DNA from: Shewanella oncorhynchi | Lineage (GTDB): Bacteria; Pseudomonadota; Gammaproteobacteria; Enterobacterales; Shewanellaceae | NCBI RefSeq assembly: GCF_012584455.1 | Contig: NZ_JABAEB010000005.1 | Coordinates: 372,001 to 436,000, forward strand | DNA length: 64,000 bases | Direction: 5' to 3' | Part shown: positions 56,024-64,000 of the stretch, one piece after another | Numbering within the stretch: position 1 is the first letter of the stretch | How the letters are laid out: each line of letters opens with the position of its first letter | Made by a program: the position numbers and the translations under genes | Notes under the pieces: generated by a model | Databases searched by the model: none | The model's input: the letters and a program-made list of their open reading frames with translations, nothing else | What the model was told of the DNA's origin: nothing

Positions 56024-57217
56024 TTAGAGATCGGCGTGGGGGCCGAATACTTCATAGTGCATGTTTTCAGCTGAGACACCCAGAACGAGTAATTGTTGCT
56101 TGATGGCTGACATAAATCCAATAGGCCCGCAGAAATAGTAACGTGCATGGGGAAGCAGTTGATCTGCGACTTTGCTTAATTCCATTTGTCCTTCAAAATC
56201 ATAATCTGTACCTACCACATCGGTTGAACTCGGCTTGCGATACCAAACATGGCTCTTCAGATTATGATGTTGCTGGCGCTTGGTGTGAATAGCCTGTTTG
56301 AAACCATGTACATCACCTTGCTCACAGGCATGTAGCCAAGTAATAGCACTTGGATGTTGCAACTTGATCAATTGATTCAACATGCTTTTCATCGGTGTTT
56401 GACCCACTCCTGCCGAAATGAGCACTACGGGGATGTCCGCCCCAACTTCTAAGATAAAATCTCCCGCCGGCGGCATAACTGCAATTTTGTCACCGATATG
56501 CATGGTATCGTGTAGCAGATTAGATACTTGGCCACCTAATTCACGTTTCACACTGATGCGGTAGCTGTTGCCATTCGGTGCATCGGATAGGGAATATTGG
56601 CGGATTTCTTCATATGCTAAATTGGGATGTTTTAGCTTCAAACTTAAGTACTGACCGGGAATGAAATCTTTAACTGGTTTACCATCTTCGGGCGTCAATA
56701 TGAAGGAGGTAATGACAGTGGACTCAGTCTTTTTCGCGCTAATGATAAACTGACGCTCACCCAACCAACCGCCATCTTGTTCTGCATGTGCCTGATAAAT
56801 TTGAGCTTCTCGTTGAATAAATATATCTGCTAAAAATCCATAGGCCTGCGCCCAAGCTTCTAATACTTCTTCTGTTACTGCATCGCCGCCTAACTCTTTA
56901 AGGGTGGCCAATAAGTGGCTGCCGACGATCGCATATTGCTCAGGCTTGATCAGAAAGCCTGTATGTTTTTGGGCAATGCGCTCGACAGTCGAACTTAGCA
57001 CCGCTAAGTTTTCAATATTTTTAGCATAAGCCGCGACGGCGTTGAATAGGGCAACAGGCTGGCCACCAGAATGCTGGTGTGCCAAGTTAAATACATCTTT
57101 TAGTTCAGGATTATGTTTGAACATACGTTCATAAAAATGGGTCGTCAGCGCAGGGCCTGCGGATTCGAGTAAGGGGATAGTGCTCTTGATAACTTGGATT
57201 GTACGGCTGTCCAACAT
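56024..57217 (-). CDS. hmp: Flavohemoglobin (nitric oxide dioxygenase)
   Basis: 397 aa. The globin domain (1-140) includes the proximal-His region VERIAQKHTGFLIKPEQYAIVG. The FAD domain has IRQYSLSDAPNG, and the NAD domain has LISAGVGQTPMKSMLNQL and HYEVFGPH. It converts NO plus O2 to nitrate and detoxifies NO. Upstream, a perfect FNR consensus overlaps the -35 region and an NsrR-like element overlaps the spacer, so repression by EtrA/FNR and NsrR is likely. Confidence 0.96.
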   Translation of the reverse strand: MLDSRTIQVIKSTIPLLESAGPALTTHFYERMFKHNPELKDVFNLAHQHSGGQPVALFNAVAAYAKNIENLAVLSSTVERIAQKHTGFLIKPEQYAIVGSHLLATLKELGGDAVTEEVLEAWAQAYGFLADIFIQREAQIYQAHAEQDGGWLGERQFIISAKKTESTVITSFILTPEDGKPVKDFIPGQYLSLKLKHPNLAYEEIRQYSLSDAPNGNSYRISVKRELGGQVSNLLHDTMHIGDKIAVMPPAGDFILEVGADIPVVLISAGVGQTPMKSMLNQLIKLQHPSAITWLHACEQGDVHGFKQAIHTKRQQHHNLKSHVWYRKPSSTDVVGTDYDFEGQMELSKVADQLLPHARYYFCGPIGFMSAIKQQLLVLGVSAENMHYEVFGPHADL

Positions 57218-57256
57218 AGAAAATCCTTAACGTGCAAATATTATGAATGTTAAATA

Positions 57257-57285
57257 AGTTTAAAGATCTATTTGATTTGGATCAA
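57257..57285 (-). promoter_or_regulatory. hmp promoter with overlapping FNR and NsrR-like sites
   Basis: On the minus strand TTGATC (57280-57285) and TAAACT (57257-57262) form a promoter with a 17-bp spacer. TTGAT-TTGG-ATCAA (57272-57285) is a perfect FNR/EtrA box covering the -35. AAGATCTATTT-g-ATTTGGATCAA (57263-57285) resembles the NsrR palindrome, with a strong left half and weak right half. Both sites are placed to repress. Confidence 0.65.
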
Positions 57286-57467
57286 TAGTGATGATCGCAA
57301 TTCGTGCTACCGATAAGCGTGATTAAGGTCATTTGAAGTGCTTTATCAAAGCGGGTATGAGATTGGGAAATGATAAATAAATATATTATTTCAATGTATT
57401 ACAGAGGTAATGGGGGAGGTTAACTGCAACAGCAAAGCTTATTGCAGTCATAGTGTGGTTTTTTGAC

Positions 57468-59093
57468 TTAGAGTTTAAATGCACTCACTTGATTGCGCAT
57501 ACTGTTGGCGAGTTTAGTTAAATTAACCACAGATTCACTTAATTCAGCCGCCGATGCGGTGGAATGTTCGGCAATATCGCTGATGGCAATAATACTACGA
57601 TTAATGCTTTCGGCAACGCTACTTTGTTCTTCGGCAGCGGTCGCAATATGAGTATTAAGTTCTGTGATGCTATCTACTGAGGAGACGATTTCTTTCAGTG
57701 CTTGGCCTGCTTGATTAGCTTTATCATTAGCATCATCTACTTGCTTTATACCTATTTCCATAGCGTTAACTGCTTCTTTAACGCCTTGTTGCAGTGTGGC
57801 AATCATGGCCTCAATTTCTTGGGTAGACTTTTGGGTGCGCTGCGCAAGGGTCCGCACTTCATCCGCAACGACTGCAAAGCCGCGGCCTTGTTCCCCCGCA
57901 CGGGCTGCTTCAATGGCGGCATTTAATGCCAATAGATTGGTTTGCTCGGCAATGCTTTTTATCACATCGAGTACGCGGCCGATATTTTGGCTTTCATTAG
58001 ACAGAAATCCAATGACTTGTGCCGTTTTTTGAATTTGATCAGATAATTGCGACATACTGCTAATCGATTGCATCACAATATTATTGCCATTGGCTGCATA
58101 GGTGTCGGCATCTTTGGCTGAATCTGCCGCCGCAGATGCGCTTTGGGCGACTTCTGCAACCGTTGCCGTCATTTCATTCATGGCCGTTGCAGTTTGCTCC
58201 GTTTCGGCTTGCTGCTGTTGCATACGTTTATTGGTTGCCTGCGTGAAGCTGCTTAACTCATTTGCTGAACTATTAACGGTATTTGCCGCTTCGGCAATCG
58301 AATGAAGAATGCCCCGCAAGTGTTCAATAACTTGGGTGAGGCTAGTGGATATTTGTCCTAGCTCATCGTGATTAAAAGTAGTGAATTTGACGGTAAGATC
58401 TGAGTCTTGATGGATTAGCTTAAGTTTACTGAGAATGTCATTAATAGGATTCATCACGCTGCGATTGACCCAGAGCCCAATCACAATACTGATAATCATG
58501 GCGGCACAGGCTAATGCTACAAAAATAGTGATTGAAGATTGGTAAATGGCATTCACACGATCTTTTTCTTCGCCTGCCACGCGAATTTGCAGTGCAATCA
58601 GTTCAGATATTTGGTTACTGATGGGGTCTATTACTTGGTAAAGCGGCAGGATATTGGCCGATAATTGGCTTGATACATCACCATTTAATCCTCTTAAGCG
58701 TGAGATCAGTGTGTCAATCTGTTGATTCGCGGGTGAGAACAGTACTTCGGCTTGTTTTACGAGTCGGGATTCTTCTGAGGTAAGTTCAGTGGCTAAGTAT
58801 TTTTGCCAATGCTGGGTAATGGTAGATTTGGCACTGTCTAGTGCTTCAGCTGCTTGAGAGGCGGTGAAACCACCCGCGTTCGCCTTATTGACCGCATCGA
58901 TAACATCGACCGCGTACTTATCAGCAATCACTTTTAAATCGTCTAGTGGCACAACTCTATCGGCATAGATACGTTCAACACCCGATTCAATTTTACCCAT
59001 CATATTAATGGCGAGAAAGCCAATCGTCATTAGCATTACAAGGGGAACCAGAATGCCGATAAACATTTTTTGTTTTATTTGTAGACCGTTCAT
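57468..59093 (-). CDS. Methyl-accepting chemotaxis protein (four-helix-bundle sensor)
   Basis: 541 aa, classic Tar-like layout. TM1 (residues 10-31), a periplasmic four-helix-bundle region of about 155 residues ([25 protein letters not shown] onward), TM2 (near 188-208), HAMP and the signalling domain with tip [32 protein letters not shown]. No C-terminal pentapeptide. The ligand is unknown. It shares its core with the chemoreceptor at 14280-16301 but the sensor domains differ. Confidence 0.94.
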   Translation of the reverse strand: MNGLQIKQKMFIGILVPLVMLMTIGFLAINMMGKIESGVERIYADRVVPLDDLKVIADKYAVDVIDAVNKANAGGFTASQAAEALDSAKSTITQHWQKYLATELTSEESRLVKQAEVLFSPANQQIDTLISRLRGLNGDVSSQLSANILPLYQVIDPISNQISELIALQIRVAGEEKDRVNAIYQSSITIFVALACAAMIISIVIGLWVNRSVMNPINDILSKLKLIHQDSDLTVKFTTFNHDELGQISTSLTQVIEHLRGILHSIAEAANTVNSSANELSSFTQATNKRMQQQQAETEQTATAMNEMTATVAEVAQSASAAADSAKDADTYAANGNNIVMQSISSMSQLSDQIQKTAQVIGFLSNESQNIGRVLDVIKSIAEQTNLLALNAAIEAARAGEQGRGFAVVADEVRTLAQRTQKSTQEIEAMIATLQQGVKEAVNAMEIGIKQVDDANDKANQAGQALKEIVSSVDSITELNTHIATAAEEQSSVAESINRSIIAISDIAEHSTASAAELSESVVNLTKLANSMRNQVSAFKL

Positions 59094-59227
59094 ATGGATA
59101 GCCTCAGTGAACTAAAGAGTCCTTTAGGCAGAACTCTATCTATCCCTATGATGAGTCTGTAACAATAGGTATAGCAAATCTGAGGAAAGAGGGGAGAGTT
59201 ACAGAAAATTTATTTTGCTTTAGATAC

Positions 59228-59252
59228 AAAAAAACCTCGCTTGGCGAGGTTT
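59228..59252 (-). terminator. Terminator of the tRNA operon
   Basis: On the minus strand AAACCTCGC-CAA-GCGAGGTTTTTTT has a 9-bp stem and T-run, 7 nt past the second tRNA-Leu. Confidence 0.9.
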
Positions 59253-59258
59253 AAATGT

Positions 59259-59345
59259 TGGTACAGATGAGAGGACTTGAACCTCCACGCCCTTGCGAGC
59301 ACCAGCACCTGAAGCTGGCGTGTCTACCAATTCCACCACATCTGC
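59259..59345 (-). tRNA. tRNA-Leu (anticodon CAG), second copy
   Basis: 87 nt including encoded CCA. Acceptor stem GCAGATG/CATCTGT, anticodon arm CCAGC-TTCAGGT-GCTGG, a long variable arm (TGCTCGCAAGGGCG) and GTTCAAG in the T loop. It differs from the tRNA-Leu 69 nt upstream only at the 5:68 acceptor pair (A:U here, G:C there). Last gene of the Phe-Leu-Leu operon. Confidence 0.95.
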
Positions 59346-59413
59346 ATGGCTATTCGATATTTCATCGAATTGACAATCTTAACACTGTGAATCTTAACTT
59401 TTGAACTGCAATT

Positions 59414-59500
59414 TGGTACAGGTGAGAGGACTTGAACCTCCACGCCCTTGCGAGCACCAGCACCTGAAGCTGGCGTGTCTACCAATTCCACCACACCTGC
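59414..59500 (-). tRNA. tRNA-Leu (anticodon CAG), first copy
   Basis: 87 nt including CCA. Acceptor stem GCAGGTG/CACCTGT, anticodon loop TTCAGGT. It decodes CUG. It lies 54 nt after tRNA-Phe and is almost identical to the next copy. Confidence 0.95.
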
Positions 59501-59554
59501 ACTGTACCTATCGCAGTTCTCTAACATAAGTCGCTATCGCAACCCATTTAAAGA

Positions 59555-59630
59555 TGGTGCCCGAACCCGGAATCGAACCAGGGACACGAGGATTTTCAAT
59601 CCTCTGCTCTACCGACTGAGCTATTCGGGC
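59555..59630 (-). tRNA. tRNA-Phe (anticodon GAA)
   Basis: 76 nt including CCA. GCCCGAATAGCTCAGTCGG at the 5' end, anticodon arm GGATTGAAAATCC, T arm GGTTCGATTCC, and the acceptor stem closes with GTTCGGGCACCA. First gene of the operon, 10 nt past the predicted transcription-start region. Confidence 0.97.
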
Positions 59631-59640
59631 GACGGGCGCA

Positions 59641-59669
59641 ATTTAAAGGCTTTTCGGGTTTTGAGTCAA
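59641..59669 (-). promoter_or_regulatory. Strong tRNA promoter with GC-rich discriminator
   Basis: On the minus strand TTGACT (59664-59669), a 17-bp spacer and TTAAAT (59641-59646), followed by TGCGCCCGTC. The GC-rich discriminator is characteristic of stringently controlled stable-RNA promoters. Confidence 0.82.
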
Positions 59670-59831
59670 TAGATTTTTACTAAATAACGGAAAAAGTGAC
59701 TCAGTTGGATAAGATTTACACGAAAGTGTCATTTGTGTTGGTATTGAGGATGTAAAAATAGCTAAACCACTATCCACCACTGAGAACTTAGCGTTATCTA
59801 TTTATGGCTTATTAGGGTAACCAAGCAAAAA

Positions 59832-59854
59832 AATGCCCCTATTTAAGGGGCATT
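59832..59854 (-). terminator. Terminator of bamD
   Basis: AATGCCCCT-TAAAT-AGGGGCATT on the minus strand, followed by TTTTTGC, 6 nt past the bamD stop. Confidence 0.88.
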
Positions 59855-59859
59855 CTCGG

Positions 59860-60621
59860 TTAGTTTGATAAGATTTCATTGTTTGGAAAGTTAGCTTGCA
59901 TTACCATGAGCACGTTTTGCTTCAGCTTGCTCTGACCTAATTCGCCATAAGCTTCTATCATTATCTCTAATGCCCGTTCATTTGAAGGGGTGCCAGGGTA
60001 TGTTTCCATTACAGATTGTGCTCGGATTGCTGCGGCGCTCCATGCATTCATCTTGAGATAATACTCGGCAACTTGAATTGAATATTTTGCTAAGCGATTC
60101 TTCAACGCTAACATGCGTTTTTGCGCATCAGCGGCATATTTGCTGTTAGGGTAGGTTTTGATAAGACGATCAAAATCTTTGAAAGCATCTTGAGCATTTT
60201 TAGGGTCACGATCGGTTCGGTCGATATTAAGCATGTCGTGGAACATGTAATTGTCGGCTTGCATGTTCACTAAACCGCGCATATAGAACACATAGTCTAC
60301 ATCTGGATGAGTTGGATTAAGACGGATAAATCTGTCTATGTTCGCAATACCAGAAGCGACATCGTCCATTTTATAGTAAGCATATATCAGGTCTAACTGG
60401 ACTTGAGTTTTGTGAGGTCCGAAGGGGAAGCGTGAGTCTAACGCTTCCAAAGAACGGACAGCTTTAGAGTAATTGCCAAGCTCCATAGAGGTTCTTGCCT
60501 GAGTATAAAGTACATCAGGTGACGTTTTGGCGGCAATATCGTTATCATCAGGGCTGCTGCTACAGGCTGATAACGCTAGTGAAAATAGGACTAAGGTAAC
60601 GCCTTTGGAAAATTTATACAT
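59860..60621 (-). CDS. bamD: Outer-membrane assembly lipoprotein BamD
   Basis: 253 aa from MYKFSKG (60621). The lipobox LSAC-SSS follows a short signal. The mature protein is a run of TPR units (DVLYTQARTSMELGNYSKAVRSLEALDSRFPFG, quoted by ends, then VDYVFYMRGLVNMQ and YPNSKYAADAQKRM), with RTDRDPKNAQDAFKDFDRLI typical of BamD. It is the essential lipoprotein of the BAM complex. Divergent from rluD, the standard gammaproteobacterial arrangement. A TTG at 60633 is an alternative start. Confidence 0.96.
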   Translation of the reverse strand: MYKFSKGVTLVLFSLALSACSSSPDDNDIAAKTSPDVLYTQARTSMELGNYSKAVRSLEALDSRFPFGPHKTQVQLDLIYAYYKMDDVASGIANIDRFIRLNPTHPDVDYVFYMRGLVNMQADNYMFHDMLNIDRTDRDPKNAQDAFKDFDRLIKTYPNSKYAADAQKRMLALKNRLAKYSIQVAEYYLKMNAWSAAAIRAQSVMETYPGTPSNERALEIMIEAYGELGQSKLKQNVLMVMQANFPNNEILSN

Positions 60622-60743
60622 ACTTGAATTCAATTCTTTTTAAGTTGTAGTTAAGAATTTTTCCATTTCACTATAAAATAGAAAACATCCGATTGTAACA
60701 GATAGCACACATTTTTTGACCCCTAAATGGGGATACGGTTCCT

Positions 60744-61718
60744 ATGACACAAGAGATTAATCTAAAAAGCGAGATTTCGGCAACACAAACTGGACTGAGA
60801 TTAGATCAGGCCCTAGCAGAGTTGTTCCCAGATTACTCGCGCACGCGCATCAAGGAATGGATCCTATCTGATGCAGTTTATGTTGACGGCGTTGTCGTTA
60901 ATAAGCCCCGAGAGAAAGTTTATGAGCTGCAACAGATACTCATAGATGCCACTCTTGAAGAAGAAGTTCACGCAGCGGCACAGGCCATTGATCTGGATAT
61001 CGTCTATGAAGATGACGACATTATTGTGATCAACAAGCAAGCGGGACTCGTGGTTCACCCTGGTGCTGGCAATGCCGATGGCACTTTGATGAATGCACTA
61101 TTGCACCATTGTCCCGATATTGAGCATGTACCACGTGCTGGTATTGTGCACCGTCTGGACAAGGATACTACAGGTTTAATGGTTGTAGCCAAAACCGTTG
61201 AAGCGCAAACCCATTTAGTTGCCGCCTTGCAGGCCCGTGAAATCACTCGTGAATACGAAGCGATTGTGATGGGGACTATGACAGGTGGCGGTACTGTTGA
61301 TGAGCCGATTGGTCGTCATCCAACGAAACGTACTCATATGGCGGTGCATCACTCAGGTAAACCAGCTGTGACGCATTATCGTGTAGCGGAAAAATTCCGT
61401 AATCACACTCGTCTAAGATTGCGCCTTGAATCTGGCCGTACTCACCAAATTCGTGTGCACATGGAATACATTGGCCACGTATTAGTGGGCGATCCTGTGT
61501 ATGGTGGTCGTCCAAAACCGCCGAAATGGGCCAGCCCAGAGTTTTTTGATATTCTGAAAAACTTCAAGCGCCAAGCGCTGCACGCTGTGCGTCTTGAATT
61601 AGCGCACCCTGTGAGTTGTGAAATCATGAGCTGGCACGCGCCAATTCCTGAAGACATGGTGATTTTGACTAAAGCACTGCGTCAAGACACAGTCGAGCAT
61701 CCGAGCGAGTATTTGTAA
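60744..61718 (+). CDS. rluD: 23S rRNA pseudouridine 1911/1915/1917 synthase
   Basis: 324 aa. An N-terminal S4 domain (LRLDQALAELFPDYSRTRIKEWI) precedes the catalytic GIVHRLDKDTTGLMVVAKT with the active Asp, and SGRTHQIRVHMEYIGHVLVGD. It modifies helix 69 of 23S rRNA and aids 50S assembly. pgeF starts directly after its stop codon with no gap. Confidence 0.97.
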   Translation: MTQEINLKSEISATQTGLRLDQALAELFPDYSRTRIKEWILSDAVYVDGVVVNKPREKVYELQQILIDATLEEEVHAAAQAIDLDIVYEDDDIIVINKQAGLVVHPGAGNADGTLMNALLHHCPDIEHVPRAGIVHRLDKDTTGLMVVAKTVEAQTHLVAALQAREITREYEAIVMGTMTGGGTVDEPIGRHPTKRTHMAVHHSGKPAVTHYRVAEKFRNHTRLRLRLESGRTHQIRVHMEYIGHVLVGDPVYGGRPKPPKWASPEFFDILKNFKRQALHAVRLELAHPVSCEIMSWHAPIPEDMVILTKALRQDTVEHPSEYL

Positions 61719-62453
61719 GTGTTTCATCACGATTGGCCTGTTCCCGCTAATGTCAGCATCGCTATGACAAATCGTCATGGCGGTGTGAGCGTGCATCCTT
61801 ATGACAGTCTGAATCTTGGACTGCATGTCGGTGATGCGCCAGAGTTGGTGATGGCTAATCGTGAATTACTCTGCAAACAATTAGCGTTAACCGCTGAGCC
61901 TGTCTGGCTCGAGCAAGTGCATGGTACTCATGTGCTTAATTTAGATGCGCTGAGCTTAGCTCCTGCTGTGGATACACCGATTGCCGATGCCTGTTACAGC
62001 CGAACCGCGAGCCTAGTTTGCGCTATAATGACTGCCGATTGTTTACCTGTGTTGTTGTGTAATCAAGCGGGAACCGAAGTGGCTGCAGCCCATGCCGGTT
62101 GGCGTGGTTTATGTGATGGCGTGATTGAGGCCACCGCGGCGCAGTTTAGTTCACCTATGGATGAGTTGATTGCCTACCTCGGCCCGGCTATTGGTCCACA
62201 AAAATTTGAAGTCGGTGTTGAAGTACAGCAAGCCTTTTGTACTTTACATCCGCAGTCGGCAGTGTGTTTTATTCCAAGTGGTAACAAGTATCTTGCCGAT
62301 ATTATTGGCTTGGCTACACTACGCTTGAGTTTACTCGGGATAAACCATATTTATAGCGCAGATATCTGCACAGTCAGCGACACGGATTACTTCTCTTATC
62401 GTCGCGACAAGGTGACGGGACGCATGGCTTCATTGATCTGGCTTAAGTCTTAA
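61719..62453 (+). CDS. pgeF: Peptidoglycan-editing factor PgeF (YfiH, laccase domain)
   Basis: 244 aa. Metal-site motifs LEQVHGTHV, MTADCLPVLL and AAAHAGWRGL match YfiH/PgeF His-Cys-His ligands, with the C-terminal RRDKVTGRMASLIWL. E. coli PgeF corrects misincorporated serine in UDP-MurNAc precursors; older annotations call it polyphenol oxidase. The start is GTG immediately after the rluD TAA, so it is translationally coupled. Confidence 0.94.
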   Translation: MFHHDWPVPANVSIAMTNRHGGVSVHPYDSLNLGLHVGDAPELVMANRELLCKQLALTAEPVWLEQVHGTHVLNLDALSLAPAVDTPIADACYSRTASLVCAIMTADCLPVLLCNQAGTEVAAAHAGWRGLCDGVIEATAAQFSSPMDELIAYLGPAIGPQKFEVGVEVQQAFCTLHPQSAVCFIPSGNKYLADIIGLATLRLSLLGINHIYSADICTVSDTDYFSYRRDKVTGRMASLIWLKS

Positions 62454-62494
62454 GCTAATTCCCCTACAGTTTGTATTTATTTGCGCGTTATTCG

Positions 62495-62522
62495 CTTGAA
62501 TTTGGCTAAATAGCCCCCATCT
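62495..62522 (+). promoter_or_regulatory. Sigma-32 heat-shock promoter of clpB
   Basis: CTTGAA (62495-62500) and CCCCATCT (62515-62522) with a 14-bp spacer match the RpoH consensus (CTTGAAA, 11-16 bp, CCCCATnT) nearly perfectly. It lies 130 bp ahead of the clpB ATG. Confidence 0.88.
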
Positions 62523-62652
62523 TTTAACTAACGAAATGTAATACCAATCCTATTTAGATCTCTCCATTAGCGGTACTGATTTTAAAGCCACTAAATTGGC
62601 AAGATGTCTTGTGGATTGGCATATCTCTACTATATGAGTGTTAGGAGGCTGT

Positions 62653-64000
62653 ATGCGACTCGATCGTATGACCAATAAATTTCAGCTTGCCATCTCTGAT
62701 GCCCAGTCACTCGCACTTGGGCGTGATCATCAGTTTATTGAACCGCTGCATCTGATGATGGCATTGTTGAACCAAGATTCAGGTTCAATCCATCCCTTAT
62801 TGACCCAAGCTGGCATTCGAGTGAGTGCGCTGCGTTCGCTCTTGAGTCAAGAGCTGGAACGCTTACCTCAAGTTGAAGGTACTGGCGGCGATGTACAATT
62901 ATCCCAAGGTTTAATCCGTTTATTAAATCTGTGCGATAAATTGGCGCAAAAGCGTAAAGACAAATATATCTCTAGCGAATTATTTGTATTAGCTGCGTTA
63001 GAAGGTGTCGATGCTCTTGCGCAAGCGTTGAAAAAAGCCGGTGCGACCAAAGAGTTGATGGAGCAAACCATTGAACAAATGCGTGGCGGCCAAAAAGTGG
63101 ATGATCCGAACGCTGAAGATCAACGCCAAGCGTTGAAGAAGTTTACTATCGATCTCACCGAGCGAGCTGAACAAGGCAAGTTAGATCCTGTGATCGGCCG
63201 TGACGATGAAATTCGCCGCACGATCCAAGTATTACAACGTCGCAGTAAAAACAACCCCGTCCTTATCGGTGAACCGGGTGTGGGTAAAACGGCGATTGTT
63301 GAAGGACTTGCCCAGCGTATCGTTAATGGTGAAGTCCCCGAGGGCATTAAAAATAAGCGTGTCTTATCCCTCGATATGGGCTCATTGATTGCGGGCGCTA
63401 AATATCGCGGTGAGTTCGAAGAACGTTTAAAAGCGGTATTGAATGAGTTAGCGCAGGAAGAAGGTCAAGTGATCCTCTTCATCGACGAGCTGCATACTAT
63501 GGTCGGCGCCGGTAAAGGTGAAGGCGCAATGGATGCGGGTAACATGCTCAAACCTGCGTTAGCGCGTGGTGACTTGCACTGTGTGGGTGCGACAACGCTC
63601 GATGAGTATCGTCAGTATATTGAAAAAGATGCGGCGCTTGAACGACGTTTCCAAAAAGTGTTGGTGGATGAACCAAGCGTTGAAGACACCATTGCTATTT
63701 TGCGTGGACTGAAAGAACGTTACGAGCTGCATCACCATGTGGAAATTACCGATCCGGCGATTGTGGCGGCAGCGACCATGTCGCACCGTTATGTGTCGGA
63801 CCGTAAGTTACCCGATAAAGCGATCGATTTGATCGATGAAGCGGCATCGAGTATCCGTATGCAAATGGACTCAAAACCTGAGTCACTCGACAGGCTCGAA
63901 CGTCGTGCTATCCAGCTCAAACTGGAGGAGCAAGCGTTAGCCAAAGAAAATGATGAGGCGAGTCGTCGCAGGCTTGACCATCTGCAAGAGGAATTACGTG
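62653..64000 (+). CDS. clpB: ClpB disaggregase (5' part; runs off the window)
   Basis: About 449 residues are visible. It starts [20 protein letters not shown] after AGGAGG, with the N-terminal Clp repeats, then AAA module 1 ([20 protein letters not shown], Walker [19 protein letters not shown], Walker [12 protein letters not shown]) and the beginning of the coiled-coil middle domain ([21 protein letters not shown]). It unfolds aggregated proteins with DnaK. It lies behind a sigma-32 promoter. Confidence 0.97.
   Translation, partial: MRLDRMTNKFQLAISDAQSLALGRDHQFIEPLHLMMALLNQDSGSIHPLLTQAGIRVSALRSLLSQELERLPQVEGTGGDVQLSQGLIRLLNLCDKLAQKRKDKYISSELFVLAALEGVDALAQALKKAGATKELMEQTIEQMRGGQKVDDPNAEDQRQALKKFTIDLTERAEQGKLDPVIGRDDEIRRTIQVLQRRSKNNPVLIGEPGVGKTAIVEGLAQRIVNGEVPEGIKNKRVLSLDMGSLIAGAKYRGEFEERLKAVLNELAQEEGQVILFIDELHTMVGAGKGEGAMDAGNMLKPALARGDLHCVGATTLDEYRQYIEKDAALERRFQKVLVDEPSVEDTIAILRGLKERYELHHHVEITDPAIVAAATMSHRYVSDRKLPDKAIDLIDEAASSIRMQMDSKPESLDRLERRAIQLKLEEQALAKENDEASRRRLDHLQEELR

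Noticed and set aside
59324..59672. Short frames overlapping the tRNA genes (RAPAPEAGVSTNSTT-type product)
   Set aside because: They are translations of tRNA-Leu and tRNA-Phe sequence, a common spurious call.

Overview
The window is an uninterrupted stretch of gammaproteobacterial chromosome, almost certainly Shewanella (S. oneidensis / MR-4 / MR-7 type). Three things point there: gene order (rplU-rpmA-obg, lptD-surA-pdxA-ksgA-apaGH, bamD/rluD/pgeF/clpB), the density of chemoreceptors and TonB-type proteins, and lineage-restricted families (DUF3019, DUF3718, DUF3144, DUF3142). This is inferred from gene content, without any database search. I see no insertion sequences, prophage, CRISPR array, rRNA or integrase. 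The only clear decay is a broken copy of a DUF4136 lipoprotein gene.

Layout. 1-2 kb: the 5' end of a ccoG/rdxA-type gene and a PAS sigma-54 activator, joined by a readable control circuit (sigma-54 promoter plus GCGATATATCGC palindromes). 2.3-7.5 kb: a TonB-dependent receptor, a membrane-anchored thioredoxin, a LysE/RhtB exporter, a DUF3144 protein and a lone type IV pilin-like protein. 7.7-14 kb: housekeeping genes ung, ispB, rplU, rpmA, obg, the YjjP/YjjB exporter pair, folA and a DUF3718 protein. 14.3-23.3 kb: a chemoreceptor and the minus-strand operon lptD-surA-pdxA-rsmA-apaG-apaH. 23.5-27.7 kb: amgK-murU, djlA, a small beta-barrel protein and a 2-hydroxyacid dehydrogenase.

27.8-38.2 kb: a coupled pair of unstudied lipoproteins (DUF3142 and a TPR protein), a long RluA-family enzyme, purT, and a YiaW/YiaV pair followed by a Ycf46-like AAA ATPase. 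38.4-45.6 kb: a DUF2625 protein, the decayed DUF4136 fragment, the sulfate ABC operon (sbp-cysT-cysW-cysA) divergent from cysM, an intact DUF4136 lipoprotein and a DUF1289 protein. 45.7-50.9 kb: a four-gene operon (MipA/OmpV barrel, DUF3019, OmpR-type regulator, histidine kinase), a small exported protein, an AT-rich intergenic stretch and a SatP-type acetate transporter. 51-57.2 kb: small stress or redox genes (DUF1971, VOC, FMN reductase, SufR-like regulator), a TPR protein, an RsuA-family enzyme and hmp with an FNR box. 57.5-64 kb: a second chemoreceptor, a tRNA operon (Phe-Leu-Leu), bamD, rluD, pgeF and the 5' part of clpB behind a sigma-32 promoter.

Functional themes are envelope biogenesis (lptD, surA, bamD, amgK/murU), sulfur assimilation, nitrosative and redox responses, and translation or RNA modification (three pseudouridine synthases, rsmA, L21/L27, Obg). 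No large novel defence or mobile system is visible. The most interesting uncharacterised items are the sigma-54/ccoG circuit, the MipA-DUF3019-two-component operon, the DUF3142/TPR pair, the YiaVW-Ycf46 cluster and the SufR-like regulator with its direct-repeat operators.
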